From contig NZ_RQVV01000061.1 of assembly GCF_009295515.1 (NCBI RefSeq), positions 62,001 through 126,000 of the forward strand: a stretch of 64,000 nucleotides of DNA, read 5' to 3'. This DNA is from Erwinia endophytica. GTDB lineage: Bacteria; Pseudomonadota; Gammaproteobacteria; Enterobacterales; Enterobacteriaceae. Position numbers and translations under genes: made by a program. A model generated the notes under the pieces. The model did no database searches, was not told the origin of the DNA, and worked only from the letters and a program-made list of their open reading frames with translations. Within the stretch, counting starts at the first letter, position 1; each line of letters opens with the position of its first letter. Below, piece after piece: positions 29,599 to 38,447 of the stretch.

Positions 29599-30285
29599 AT
29601 GACCCAACCTTTTGTTCCGGTACTTCCACCAGAGAATGAACACCAGTTGCTTGAACGTGCCCGTCTGTTGGCTGGCTACACGTTGGGTGAACTGGCGCTA
29701 CGGGCTAATCTCACAATCCCCCATGATCTGCGTCGGGATAAAGGCTGGGTAGGGATGTTGCTGGAGCGCTATCTCGGCGCCAGCGCAGGTAGCAAACCGG
29801 AACAGGATTTTGCCGAGATTGGCGTGGAGTTGAAAACTATTCCGATTGATGCACAGGGACGCCCGCTGGAAACCACGTTCGTTTGCGTGGCACCGTTGAC
29901 CGGCAATACCGGCGTGGTGTGGCAGACCAGCCATGTGCGTCACAAACTGGCTCGTGTGCTTTGGGTCCCCGTAGAAGGCAATCGCGACATTCCGCTGGCT
30001 GAGCGCCGGGTCGGCGCACCGTTACTGTGGAGCCCGAATGAAAAAGAAGAAGCGCTGCTCAGACAAGACTGGGAGGAATTGATGGATATGATCGTACTCG
30101 GTCAGGTCGAACGTATTACGGCACGCCATGGCCAGGTGCTGCAAATCCGTCCGAAAGCGGCCAACAGCAAAGCACTGACGGAAGGTATTGGGGAAAAGGG
30201 CCAACCGATCATGACGTTACCCCGCGGTTTCTATCTGAAAAAAACCTTTACCGCCCCCTTACTGGCCCGCCATTTCTTACTGTGA
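29599..30285 (+). CDS. mutH: DNA mismatch repair endonuclease MutH
   Basis: The protein is 228 residues from the ATG at 29599 (E. coli 229). The catalytic Asp70, Glu77 and Lys79 appear in [11 protein letters not shown], the PD-ExK nuclease motif. MutH, activated by MutL, nicks the unmethylated strand at hemimethylated GATC. A TTG eight codons upstream is an unlikely start. The presence of MutH implies Dam methylation in this organism, in line with the GATC sites in the neighbouring DARS2-like region. Confidence 0.97.
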   Translation: MTQPFVPVLPPENEHQLLERARLLAGYTLGELALRANLTIPHDLRRDKGWVGMLLERYLGASAGSKPEQDFAEIGVELKTIPIDAQGRPLETTFVCVAPLTGNTGVVWQTSHVRHKLARVLWVPVEGNRDIPLAERRVGAPLLWSPNEKEEALLRQDWEELMDMIVLGQVERITARHGQVLQIRPKAANSKALTEGIGEKGQPIMTLPRGFYLKKTFTAPLLARHFLL

Positions 30286-30396
30286 ATCCCTCGTGCCATC
30301 AGCAAAACGGATGATTAGCTGGATAACGGCTATAGCTTCTCCCGCCCGGGTTGAGTATCCTCTTTATTTGCTTTTCATTTAGGATAAAATGAACGT

Positions 30397-31107
30397 ATGT
30401 TTGAATGGATTGCCGATCCGAATGCCTGGCTGGCACTGGGTACGCTGACGATTTTGGAGATCGTCCTCGGTATCGATAACATTATTTTCCTTTCGCTGGT
30501 CGTCGCCAAGCTTCCTAAGCACCAGCAAAATTCTGCACGCCGTCTGGGATTAGCGGGGGCAATGCTGATGCGTCTTGGCCTGCTGGCCTCCATTGCCTGG
30601 GTGATCCGTCTGACCACCCCGCTGTTCACCCTGTGGGAACACGATTTTTCCGTCCGGGATATCATCCTGTTGCTGGGCGGTCTGTTCCTGCTGTGGAAAT
30701 CGAGCATGGAGATCCACGAGACCATCGAGGGGTCTACTGAAGAGCAAACGACCAATGTTCATTCATATTTAGGCGCCATCATACAAATTATGCTGCTGGA
30801 TATTATTTTCAGTCTCGACTCGGTGATTACCGCGGTGGGACTCTCTGATCATCTGATTATTATGATGGCGGCAGTGGTGATTTCGGTAATGATAATGATG
30901 TTTGCCGCCCGCAGTATTGGGGAATTTGTTGACAAACATCCTTCGGTTAAAATGCTGGCGCTGGCGTTCCTTATTCTGGTCGGTTTCACCCTCATACTGG
31001 AAAGCGTCAATATACATGTTCCGAAAGGCTATATCTATTTCGCCATGTTCTTCTCAATGGCAGTTGAGTGCCTGAATTTATTAAGAAATAAGAAGAATCA
31101 CGCCTGA
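30397..31107 (+). CDS. ygdQ: TerC-family inner-membrane protein YgdQ
   Basis: The protein is 236 residues with about seven membrane segments. Both TerC metal-like motifs are present: EIVLGIDNIIF near residue 21 and DIIFSLDSV near 138. The TerC family includes manganese exporters (Alx type) and tellurium-resistance proteins; the specific role of YgdQ is not established. The ribosome site (AGGA at 30381) is rather far from the ATG. It follows mutH by 111 bases, in the conserved order mutH-ygdQ-ygdR-tas. Confidence 0.93.
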   Translation: MFEWIADPNAWLALGTLTILEIVLGIDNIIFLSLVVAKLPKHQQNSARRLGLAGAMLMRLGLLASIAWVIRLTTPLFTLWEHDFSVRDIILLLGGLFLLWKSSMEIHETIEGSTEEQTTNVHSYLGAIIQIMLLDIIFSLDSVITAVGLSDHLIIMMAAVVISVMIMMFAARSIGEFVDKHPSVKMLALAFLILVGFTLILESVNIHVPKGYIYFAMFFSMAVECLNLLRNKKNHA

Positions 31108-31112
31108 TAAAC

Positions 31113-31134
31113 ACTGGCCGACTCTCCGGCCAGT
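31113..31134 (+). terminator. GC-rich hairpin after ygdQ, possible terminator
   Basis: ACTGGCCG at 31113-31120 pairs perfectly with CGGCCAGT at 31127-31134 with a six-base loop, starting five bases after the ygdQ stop. No T tract follows, so it may only protect the mRNA 3' end rather than terminate. Confidence 0.4.
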
Positions 31135-31273
31135 CAACCCTCTGTAATATCACTTTACGAAAAAAGGCAATATCCCCACACATTTTCTGCACATTTTAGG
31201 AGTGTTACTATTACCTCAGCGTACAATAATACGTTATCAATAACTGACGAGTGGCAGACTAAGGATACTGAAT

Positions 31274-31489
31274 ATGAAGTGGGTGTTTAGCACGGTTGCG
31301 CTAATACTGGCAACACTGGTCAGCGGGTGCAGCAGCGATTATGTCATGGCGACCAAAGACGGCAAAATGATCATGACTCAGGGAAAACCGGAAATTGATA
31401 AAGATACCGGACTGGTGAAATATATCGACAATGCCGGTCATGAGGTACAGATTAACGGCGACGATATCTCCTCAATTGTCGAGCGTTAA
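31274..31489 (+). CDS. ygdR: DUF903 lipoprotein YgdR
   Basis: The protein is 71 residues with a lipoprotein signal and lipobox VSGC (Cys19), followed by the DUF903 core [20 protein letters not shown]. It is a paralogue of YgdI at 2.1-2.3 kb, with the same length and domain order. AAGGAT is upstream of the ATG. The function is unknown; it is predicted to be a periplasm-facing lipoprotein. Confidence 0.93.
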   Translation: MKWVFSTVALILATLVSGCSSDYVMATKDGKMIMTQGKPEIDKDTGLVKYIDNAGHEVQINGDDISSIVER

Positions 31490-31960
31490 CATAAATATCC
31501 ACCCTCAGTGGTCATACAGACGAGGTTCTTTTCATTTTCATCCCCCAGTGTTGCAGGATAAAAATGCTAAGGCATTTTGGTACACGCTGGCATTATCCCT
31601 CAAGTGTGAAACGGCGGTCTGAACCTCACGACCCACAATTCACACATTGGCTGGAAACCGATATGGACAGGACCCGCCCGTTAGGACGACGGGCCCATGG
31701 ACTGATCTCAGCTATCCAGAGCGCTGGCTCAGGCCCGTGACGGAGGATGAGTCATGCAACCCGGCACCTTGCGGTTTACTGTTTGCCCGGTATCACGGCT
31801 GGCTTCAGCGCATTTCCCGATAAATCCCCTCTTCCCCCTGTTGCGCCCGACGGTTATAGTCAAATGTCGGACCTGGCAACACGCCGTAAAGCAGTAGCAA
31901 AGCGTGAAGATTCACTGCCACGTTCCAGACCTTTTAATAATGAAAAAAGGAAGCTGGCAA
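31490..31960. other. Gene-poor spacer between ygdR and tas
   Basis: About 470 bases lack a recognised gene. It holds a hairpin (GCCCGT at 31676-31681 with ACGGGC at 31689-31694) and, downstream, the weakly supported 47-codon frame listed separately. The promoter of tas must lie here. The GC-rich middle (31665-31760) could be a structured leader or a decayed insert; I do not recognise it as a known riboswitch or repeat. Confidence 0.35.
31754..31897 (+). CDS. Possible 47-residue peptide, unrecognised
   Basis: The ATG at 31754 is preceded by GGAGGA at 31742-31747, an almost ideal ribosome site, and the frame runs 47 codons to TAG. The product (begins MQPGTLRFTVCPVSRL) is basic, proline-rich and has three cysteines. 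It has no membrane helix or known domain. An overlapping frame with an ATG at 31747 also stays open, so the open frame may simply reflect GC-rich sequence. Coding status is doubtful. Confidence 0.2.
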   Translation: MQPGTLRFTVCPVSRLASAHFPINPLFPLLRPTVIVKCRTWQHAVKQ

Positions 31961-33001
31961 ATGCACTATCATCGTATCCCCCACAGCACTCTTGAAGTCA
32001 GCAGCCTGGGGTTGGGCACCATGACGTTCGGTGAGCAAAACAGCGAATCTGATGCCCATGCCCAGTTAGATTTAGCACTTCGTTCCGGTATTAACCTTAT
32101 TGATACCGCTGAAATGTATCCGGTACCACCACGTCCGGAAACCCAGGGACTCACCGAAAAATACATTGGTAGCTGGCTTAAAGCCCGTAACAACCGCGAT
32201 AAAATCATCCTCGCGTCAAAAGTGTCAGGTCCGGTGCGGGGCGCTGATGCCACCATTCGTCCTGACCAGGCGCTTGACCGTAAAAATATCCGTGAGGCGC
32301 TGGAAGCCAGCCTGAAACGCCTGAACACCGACTATCTCGATCTCTATCAGTTACACTGGCCCCAGCGTCAGACCAATTGCTTCGGCAAACTGAACTATCA
32401 ATACAGCGACCAGACTGCGCCCGTGACGCTGTTGGAAACGCTGGAAGCGCTGAATGAGCAGGTGCGTGCAGGTAAAATCCGCTATATCGGGGTGTCCAAC
32501 GAAACCCCCTGGGGGGTGATGCGTTACCTGCAACTGGCGGAAAAACATGAACTGCCGCGCATTGTCAGTATTCAAAACCCCTACAGCCTGCTGAACCGCA
32601 GTTTTGAAGTGGGGCTGGCGGAAATCAGCCAGCACGAAGGGGTCGAACTGTTGGCTTATTCCAGCCTGGCGTTTGGGACGCTAAGCGGTAAATATCTGAA
32701 TGGCGCCAAACCGGCCGGAGCGCGCAATACGCTGTTCAGCCGCTTTACCCGCTACAGCGGTGAGCAGACCCAACGGGCGATTAGCGAATACGTGGCGTTA
32801 GCGAAGAAACACGGTCTGGATCCCTCTCAAATGGCGCTGGCCTTTGTGCGCCAACAGCCGTTCGTTGCCAGTACCCTGCTGGGCGCCACGACACTGGAGC
32901 AATTGCAGATTAATATCGACAGCTATAATCTGACGCTGGATGAGGACGTGCTGCAAGCGTTGGAAGCCATTCATCGTCGCTATACCTTCCCGGCACCATA
33001 A
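31961..33001 (+). CDS. tas: NADP(H)-dependent aldo-keto reductase Tas
   Basis: The protein is 346 residues from the ATG at 31961, identical in length to E. coli Tas. AAGGAAG lies seven bases upstream, which decides the start against longer frames. The aldo-keto reductase tetrad is Asp48, Tyr53, Lys87 and His132 (LIDTAEMYP, ASKVSG, QLHWPQ). E. coli Tas was named for complementing a tyrosine auxotroph, but its physiological substrate is unclear. In E. coli it is directly convergent with lplT; here extra genes lie between. Confidence 0.96.
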   Translation: MHYHRIPHSTLEVSSLGLGTMTFGEQNSESDAHAQLDLALRSGINLIDTAEMYPVPPRPETQGLTEKYIGSWLKARNNRDKIILASKVSGPVRGADATIRPDQALDRKNIREALEASLKRLNTDYLDLYQLHWPQRQTNCFGKLNYQYSDQTAPVTLLETLEALNEQVRAGKIRYIGVSNETPWGVMRYLQLAEKHELPRIVSIQNPYSLLNRSFEVGLAEISQHEGVELLAYSSLAFGTLSGKYLNGAKPAGARNTLFSRFTRYSGEQTQRAISEYVALAKKHGLDPSQMALAFVRQQPFVASTLLGATTLEQLQINIDSYNLTLDEDVLQALEAIHRRYTFPAP

Positions 33002-33394
33002 TGCGGTCGCACGGGTGGGATACATTCCGCCCGTGACGCAATCACGCCCCCACCTGTATGCAATAGTCACATGGTGGTTAGCTACCACGATGTGAAGCGG
33101 AGTGAACCCGTCTCTCCCGAAGGTGCCCCCTTGCCTTGCAGCTTGTGACTAAAAGGACACATTGAAAAGCGATCCGGGACCTCTGTAAAAGGGCGTTGCC
33201 GGATATCAAAAACAGGACTGCCGGAGATAAGATCAATGTGATGTTCTCCCGTTGCCCCACGGGAGAACGGGGTTTGCGTGTGCTATATGCCCACTTCCGG
33301 TATGCCTCAGGACATGAAGCGGACGTTAACAGTGTTACGAAAAGAGATGCCCGGAGGACGTGATACGTGTTTTCACGCCTCAATATTTACGTTT
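33002..33394. other. Spacer between tas and the SDR gene, with hairpin
   Basis: These 393 bases have no convincing coding frame. A perfect ten-base inverted repeat, GTTCTCCCGT at 33243-33252 with ACGGGAGAAC at 33259-33268, encloses a six-base loop and is followed by GGGGTTTGCG rather than a T tract. Another smaller repeat, TGGTGGTTAGCTACCA, is at 33071-33086. Tas and the SDR gene converge on this region, so a terminator is expected. Otherwise I see only unplaced sequence, perhaps debris of the insertion between tas and lplT. Confidence 0.4.
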
Positions 33395-34111
33395 TCAGAA
33401 AATCAAATTACCTATCGATGCACCGCCATCAACATATAACGTTTGTCCAGTCATAAAGGCCGCATCCCCGGACATAAGAAAAGCAATGGTTGCCGCGATC
33501 TCATCCGGTTGGCCGAACCGCTTCATAGGGACACCTGCGAGATATCGCTTTTCACCCACGCTTCCTGGCGGATTGTTTGCCCTGAAAAGCTCGGTTTCAG
33601 TCGGCCCCGGCGCAACGGCATTCACGGTAATTCCGGTCTGGGCAAGTTCCAGTGCCCAGTTACGGGTGAAGCTAATCAAGGCAGCTTTCGCTGCTGCATA
33701 AGCGGTTCGTTCAACACTACCGAGCACAGTAAGACTGGAAATATTGACGATTCGTCCCCAGCCCCGGTCCTTCATGCCCGCCAGAATGGCCTGAGTGCCC
33801 TGTATTGCCGGGTAGAGATTGACCCGCATGACCGCTTCAAATGTGGATAAATCCACTTCGCCGAGGCGCTGCGGCTTTACCAGACCGACATTGTTCACGA
33901 TCCCGTCAAAAGCGAATCGCTGACTTAACTGTTCAAAGGTCTTGTGTGTTTGCTGGAGGTCTGCGAGGTCTGCGCTGATTAAGGTGCCGGGAAAATTATC
34001 GTTCGCCCCTCTCGCCAGACCGACAACCTGATGACCCGCTTCGGCAAGCCGATGGGCCAGAGCCAGCCCGATGCCTTTACTGGCACCGGTGATTAAAAAA
34101 GTTCTCTTCAT
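33395..34111 (-). CDS. Short-chain dehydrogenase/reductase, FabG-like
   Basis: The protein is 238 residues, a classical SDR. The cofactor loop TGASKGIG is at 8-15, with NNVG at 73-76, catalytic Ser near 125 and the YxxxK pair Tyr138/Lys142. The substrate is not predictable; many such proteins reduce ketones or quinones with NAD(P)H. I chose the second of two adjacent ATGs because GGAG is then six bases away. It lies between tas and lplT, which are neighbours in E. coli, and directly downstream of a broken peroxiredoxin-like gene in the same direction, suggesting both arrived as a small operon. Confidence 0.88.
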   Translation of the reverse strand: MKRTFLITGASKGIGLALAHRLAEAGHQVVGLARGANDNFPGTLISADLADLQQTHKTFEQLSQRFAFDGIVNNVGLVKPQRLGEVDLSTFEAVMRVNLYPAIQGTQAILAGMKDRGWGRIVNISSLTVLGSVERTAYAAAKAALISFTRNWALELAQTGITVNAVAPGPTETELFRANNPPGSVGEKRYLAGVPMKRFGQPDEIAATIAFLMSGDAAFMTGQTLYVDGGASIGNLIF

Positions 34112-34167
34112 CATTTACTCCGGTTATTAACCTCTGGGACAACTCGCAAGAGGTATAAGAAAGACAT

Positions 34168-34320
34168 TTACAGGCTACGTGCGCATCGAAGCGAAGGCAG
34201 CATGTCTTCAGGATCTGGACGGCGGGTGTAGCCGGGATTGGCTTAGGTATAAATAATCGAGCCATCCTGATCGATGACATAACGTGCAGGCACAATGCAC
34301 AGACCGCGAAAGACAGGGCG
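34168..34320 (-). pseudogene. C-terminal remnant of a peroxiredoxin-like (AhpC/TSA-type) gene
   Basis: Reading the minus strand from 34320, the frame gives RPVFRGLCIVPARYVIDQDG, then SIIYT, then TAA at 34245-34243. Reading through it gives ANPGYTRRPDPEDMLPSLR and a stop at 34170-34168. The combined pattern (PARYVIDQDG, then PxYTRRPDPED) is the C-terminus of the redoxin-like family often annotated peroxiredoxin-like. The TAA falls where GAA (Glu) would be expected, a single-base nonsense change. Upstream (to about 34440) the frame is broken as well and no catalytic cysteine region can be read. It is therefore a decaying gene. Confidence 0.7.
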
Positions 34321-34440
34321 TGGTTAACGACATTGTCCCCGCAGGCAAGCCACGGGGCGCATTTATAAATACGGAAGAAGAAATTGCTTGATTTAACACG
34401 GTAGCTGTCGAGAGGCTAATTCATGTGCGCCAGGTGCAAA

Positions 34441-35667
34441 TTATGTGTCCGGCGCCTGATGATTGCGCTGCTGCGCCAGTTGCCAGCCCCACAATACCGC
34501 TATCGCCAGTGCAAACACCACGCCAAATCCGACGCCGGTTGCCACTGGCGACAAGCCCAGTTTAATCGCCAGAGAGTACACCCCAAGCATCAACAGCATG
34601 GCGCTATTTTCGCCAAGGTTTTGAACGGCGATGGCATTACCCGCGCCCACACTGTCTTTGCCACGCATCTGCAGCAACGCATTGAGCGGCACCACAAAGA
34701 AACCTCCCAGAGCCCCGATAGCCGCCAGCAAGCCACAAGCACCGAGGGTCGTATGCTGCAACGAAAAGCACACCACCGCCACGCCAATCAACACCCCAGC
34801 CGGCATACATCGCCCCACCGTTTTCAGCGTGACCCACTTCGCCGCCGCCCCGGCGCCAATCATAATCCCGACCGCTACCATCGCATTGAGCAACGTTGGC
34901 GTTTTATTGTCAGTAATCCCCAGCGCCACCGGTACCCATAGCACCAGCAGTAAACGCAGCGTGGCTCCCGCGCCCCAAAACAGGCTGGTTCCTGTCAGCG
35001 AAAAACGGGTTTCGCCATCACGCCACAGCACGCCACAGGCCCGGAAGAAGCTGGCCGATATCTGCCTCGGGTGCCAGGTCAGCCCGGGGCGAGCCGCAGA
35101 TAGTGGCGGGATCAGCAGATTAGCCGTCACCGCCAGGCCATAGGCCACGACACAGATAATCAGCGCCACCAGCAGGCTCCAGTCGGCCAGCACACCCCCC
35201 GCGACAGATCCCATCAGAATTGCCGCAATGGTAGAGGACTCCATCAGACTATTGGCTTTCACCAACGTTTCCCCCCCCGCAATTTCGCCGAGAATGCCGT
35301 ATTTTGCCGGTGAATAGGCCGCCGCACCCACCCCGACCAGACTGTAGCCGAGGAATGGGTTGAATCCTAAACAAATGACCAGCGCGCCGAGCAGTTTCAA
35401 TCCGTTGGCAAACATCATTACCCGACCTTTGGCAAACCCATCGGCTAGCTGGCCAACAAACGGCGCCAGAATAATGTAGGTGGCAACGAAAACCATTTGC
35501 AGCACCGGCTGACTCCACTCAGGGTAAACCTGTTGTTTCAGTACCGCGAGAGTAGCAAACAACAGCGCGTTATCGCCAAAAGCGGAAAAAAACTGGGCGG
35601 CTATCACCGCCATCATTCCTCGCGACAACAGCCGTTCACTGCTAGCGGCAGTATGATGACTCATCAT
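34441..35667 (-). CDS. lplT: Lysophospholipid transporter LplT
   Basis: The protein is 408 residues (E. coli 397), a major-facilitator protein with about 12 membrane helices. The family motifs [11 protein letters not shown]-like (here [18 protein letters not shown]) and [13 protein letters not shown] are clear. It flips lyso-phosphatidylethanolamine across the inner membrane for re-acylation by Aas. GGAG lies seven bases before the first of two adjacent ATGs. The start lies inside the aas 3' end (26-base overlap), so the two are coupled, as in other Enterobacterales. Confidence 0.96.
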   Translation of the reverse strand: MMSHHTAASSERLLSRGMMAVIAAQFFSAFGDNALLFATLAVLKQQVYPEWSQPVLQMVFVATYIILAPFVGQLADGFAKGRVMMFANGLKLLGALVICLGFNPFLGYSLVGVGAAAYSPAKYGILGEIAGGETLVKANSLMESSTIAAILMGSVAGGVLADWSLLVALIICVVAYGLAVTANLLIPPLSAARPGLTWHPRQISASFFRACGVLWRDGETRFSLTGTSLFWGAGATLRLLLVLWVPVALGITDNKTPTLLNAMVAVGIMIGAGAAAKWVTLKTVGRCMPAGVLIGVAVVCFSLQHTTLGACGLLAAIGALGGFFVVPLNALLQMRGKDSVGAGNAIAVQNLGENSAMLLMLGVYSLAIKLGLSPVATGVGFGVVFALAIAVLWGWQLAQQRNHQAPDT

Positions 35668-37819
35668 TATTGTTCTCCGCCTGTTCAGCTAACTTTCTCA
35701 GTGCGACCAAATCAGGTTTGCCGCTGCCCAGCAACGGTAACTGTTTCAGGAAGCGAATATCACGCGGCACCGCCAACTCAGGGCTACCCAGTTCACGCGC
35801 GGCACGCTGCAATTTATCCCGACTCAACTCGCTGTCCGTGGTGAACAGCACCAGTGCTTCACCACGATTACCATCCGGCTTGATGGCGGCGGCATGCTGC
35901 TTCCCGGCTGACGCTTTCAACGCGATTTGCTCCACGATTTCCAGCGAAACCATTTCACCGGCAATTTTGGCGAAGCGCTTGATCCGCCCCTGAATCTGAC
36001 AAAACCCGTGTTGATCAAAGTCAACGATATCGCCGGTATCGTACCAGCCCGCGTCCATCTGCCCGGCACCATTATCCGCCTGCGGCGCTTCCAGTACGCC
36101 AGGGTTCTCAACGCGCAGATAACCTTTCATGATGTTCGGTCCACGTAGTTGTAACAGCCCCCCCTGCTCAATGCCCGGAACGGCTATCAGGCGAAAGTCC
36201 ATACCCGGCAGGATCCGCCCAACCGTGTGATTTTTGGCGGCCATCGGCACGTTAATCGCCACCACGGGCGCACACTCCGTCACGCCGTACCCTTCCAGAA
36301 TACGGATGCCGAATTTATCCATCCATGTCTGGCGAGTGCTTTCCTGCAATTTTTCCGCTCCCGCCACCACATAGCGTAGACGGGCGAAATCATAAGGATT
36401 GGCAAAACGGGCATAGTTGCCGAGGAACGTTGAAGTACCAAACAACACCGTGCAACTCCGATCATAGACCAGCTCCGGTATGATGCGATAATGCAGCGGA
36501 CTGGGATAAAGAAATACCTGTGCGCCAGTCATCAACGGGGTGAACAGCCCAACTGTCAGGCCAAAGGCATGAAACAGCGGTAGCGCTGACATAAAACGGT
36601 CACGCGGGGTAAAGTCCGCTACCGTGCGGATTTGCTCAACGTTCGCCAGCAGACTTTTATGTGAGTGCACCACGCCTTTCGGATTGCCCTCTGAACCGGA
36701 GGTAAACAACACCATCGCCGCATCTTCCGGTTGCTGCTCAACGGCGGCCAGCGCAGGGAATAGCAGCCGACTGAGAACCCACAACTTGTCCTGGACGGTG
36801 ACGCTGTCTCGCAGATCTTCCAGGAATACCCAGTTCACCTGGGGTAGCCCTTCGGGCAAATGTCCCAACTTACCTTTATCGAGGAACTGACGCGAAGTGA
36901 ACACCGTCTTCACCCCGGCGGCCTGCAACGCACTCCCCAGCCCCTTAACCCCTGCGGTATAGTTGAGCATCGCCGGAATGCGGCCACGCATGGAAGCCCC
37001 GAGGATCGCCGCAGCCGTTATTGTCGCATTGGGCAACAACAGACCGATGTATTCCCCCTGGGCGGTATAACGCGCCAGAATACGCCCTACCGCGAGAGAC
37101 TTCTTCAATAGCCCGCTGTAGCTGTCCACATTGAAATTAACGTCTTCAATACAGGGTTTGAAAAAACCGTAGCGCGTACGCGCCGCCAGAAAGGCCTGAT
37201 ACAACGTCTCACGCGGACGTACCGCCATGCGGGCTTCCATCATAATATGATGCAAATGTTCACCGGCCAGTTTACGTCGCTCACGTGCGGTTTTCGCCTC
37301 CGGCATTGGCAGTGTGGTGGCAGGAAGCACCGTCAGGCTGATGCGGGGAAACAGACGACGTTTGGACACCCCCGACAGACGACCAAAAGGCGAGAATTCA
37401 GCCCCTTCGATCCGCACTGGCACCACGGTGGCCTGCGATTTAGCGGCAACAAAGCCCGCACCATCGTAAATTTTCATCAGCGAACCCGTCACGGTGATAC
37501 GTCCTTCCGGAAAAATCACCACCGGTCGTCCCTGACCGATCATCTTCACCAGGTGCTTGACCGACATCGGTTTGGTCGGGTCCAGCGGTACAAAGTCAAT
37601 CACTGAACGCACCCAGCGCATATACCACTGCTCGCTAATGGATGTGTACACCGCAAAAACCGGTTTTACCGGCAAGAAAACAGCCAGCAGCACGCCATCC
37701 AGGAAGGACATATGATTGGGAACAATCAGGACTTTTTCTTTCGACAAACCAGATAAATCGCCGCGCAGGCTGGCGCGAAAACACACCTGCAATAGCAAAC
37801 GAAAAAAGGAAAATAACAT
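35642..37819 (-). CDS. aas: Bifunctional acyl-ACP synthetase / 2-acyl-GPE acyltransferase Aas
   Basis: The protein is 725 residues (E. coli 719). The N-terminal PlsC-type acyltransferase has the H-x4-D motif NHMSFLD (His36, Asp41) and FPEGR. The C-terminal AMP-binding domain has [19 protein letters not shown] and the YDTGDIV motif. It activates fatty acids on bound ACP and re-acylates lysophospholipids brought in by LplT. AAGGAG is six bases before the ATG. In E. coli the next elements upstream are omrA and omrB; here an accessory block of about 24 kb follows. Confidence 0.97.
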   Translation of the reverse strand: MLFSFFRLLLQVCFRASLRGDLSGLSKEKVLIVPNHMSFLDGVLLAVFLPVKPVFAVYTSISEQWYMRWVRSVIDFVPLDPTKPMSVKHLVKMIGQGRPVVIFPEGRITVTGSLMKIYDGAGFVAAKSQATVVPVRIEGAEFSPFGRLSGVSKRRLFPRISLTVLPATTLPMPEAKTARERRKLAGEHLHHIMMEARMAVRPRETLYQAFLAARTRYGFFKPCIEDVNFNVDSYSGLLKKSLAVGRILARYTAQGEYIGLLLPNATITAAAILGASMRGRIPAMLNYTAGVKGLGSALQAAGVKTVFTSRQFLDKGKLGHLPEGLPQVNWVFLEDLRDSVTVQDKLWVLSRLLFPALAAVEQQPEDAAMVLFTSGSEGNPKGVVHSHKSLLANVEQIRTVADFTPRDRFMSALPLFHAFGLTVGLFTPLMTGAQVFLYPSPLHYRIIPELVYDRSCTVLFGTSTFLGNYARFANPYDFARLRYVVAGAEKLQESTRQTWMDKFGIRILEGYGVTECAPVVAINVPMAAKNHTVGRILPGMDFRLIAVPGIEQGGLLQLRGPNIMKGYLRVENPGVLEAPQADNGAGQMDAGWYDTGDIVDFDQHGFCQIQGRIKRFAKIAGEMVSLEIVEQIALKASAGKQHAAAIKPDGNRGEALVLFTTDSELSRDKLQRAARELGSPELAVPRDIRFLKQLPLLGSGKPDLVALRKLAEQAENNNDESSYCR

Positions 37820-38309
37820 GCCAACTCCTTAGCACAAAAAGTTGGCTACAACGATGCAGGATACCGGGGAATAACTCAATGCACAGCGGGGAAAAATCGC
37901 CAAATTCAGGCTTAAATGCGGCAATAATCAGCACCCATGATCCCGCTCTGTTGCCATCACAGTTGTCATATGAATTTAATGTGACCCTACCCTGTTTTAT
38001 AAAAGCCCCCCAACGAAACCGGCAAAATGGATAAACAGCCACTGTTTTTATAACCTGTTAATTTTGCCAACAAAATTAGCCAGATCGCGTTTCATTACTC
38101 ACAACATCTTCTACAGGATTCCTTTTTACCTCACCAACGCGACTCCCCATCTTTTTCTTATTACTGCAACTCACTTTACACCCACGCTTAAATAATAAAG
38201 ACAGTACAGCATGAATTAAATAACTGACAAAGGTTATTAAATCAGGTTTATCAACTACAAATACTCACGTTAATCATTTTAAACCCTAAAAAGCCACGAA
38301 TGAAATCAC

Positions 38310-38337
38310 TTGAACTGACTATTTTTTAGCATATTTA
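38310..38337 (+). promoter_or_regulatory. Candidate promoter of the importer / DMFase-like cluster
   Basis: TTGAAC at 38310-38315 and TATTTA at 38332-38337 are 16 bases apart. A start near 38344 would give a leader of about 104 bases to the ATG at 38448. This is the best sigma-70 match I see in the region; assignment is by eye. Confidence 0.45.
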
Positions 38338-38344
38338 CATGCTA
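38327..38344. promoter_or_regulatory. Palindrome overlapping the -10, possible MarR operator
   Basis: TAGCAT at 38327-38332 and ATGCTA at 38339-38344 form a perfect inverted repeat around a six-base centre, 18 bases in all, lying over the -10 and start site of the candidate promoter. Size, AT content and position suit an operator for the tandem-MarR regulator encoded at the end of the cluster. This is inference from position. Confidence 0.4.
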
Positions 38345-38447
38345 CACGTTCTAGTTTAGCGTTGAAGACAACCTGCATAACACGAGGAAATCCTCTTCCT
38401 CCGGTTGCCTGGCCCATAACAACACCAACACATTTTGGAGCATCGCT

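Larger units (their letters stand above)
37820..38447. other. AT-rich intergenic region at the start of the accessory block
   Basis: These 628 bases between the divergent aas and the ABC-importer cluster have no credible gene. The part nearest the importer is clearly AT-rich (38160-38340). It contains an inverted repeat TAATTTTG-CCAA-CAAAATTA at 38059-38078 and the promoter and palindrome listed separately. No small RNA of the OmrA type is present here, although that is its E. coli position. Confidence 0.6.

Noticed and set aside
31665-31760. Possible yybP-ykoY type riboswitch near the TerC-family gene
   Set aside because: The conserved core sequence of that riboswitch is not present, and the element lies downstream of ygdQ rather than upstream.
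37635-38042. Overlapping long frames on both strands at the aas 5' end
   Set aside because: They are shadows of the aas coding sequence and its upstream region, with no family match or ribosome site.
38041-38447. OmrA/OmrB at its E. coli position next to aas
   Set aside because: No CCCAGAG seed or matching terminator exists here; the only copy I find is at 61915-62009.
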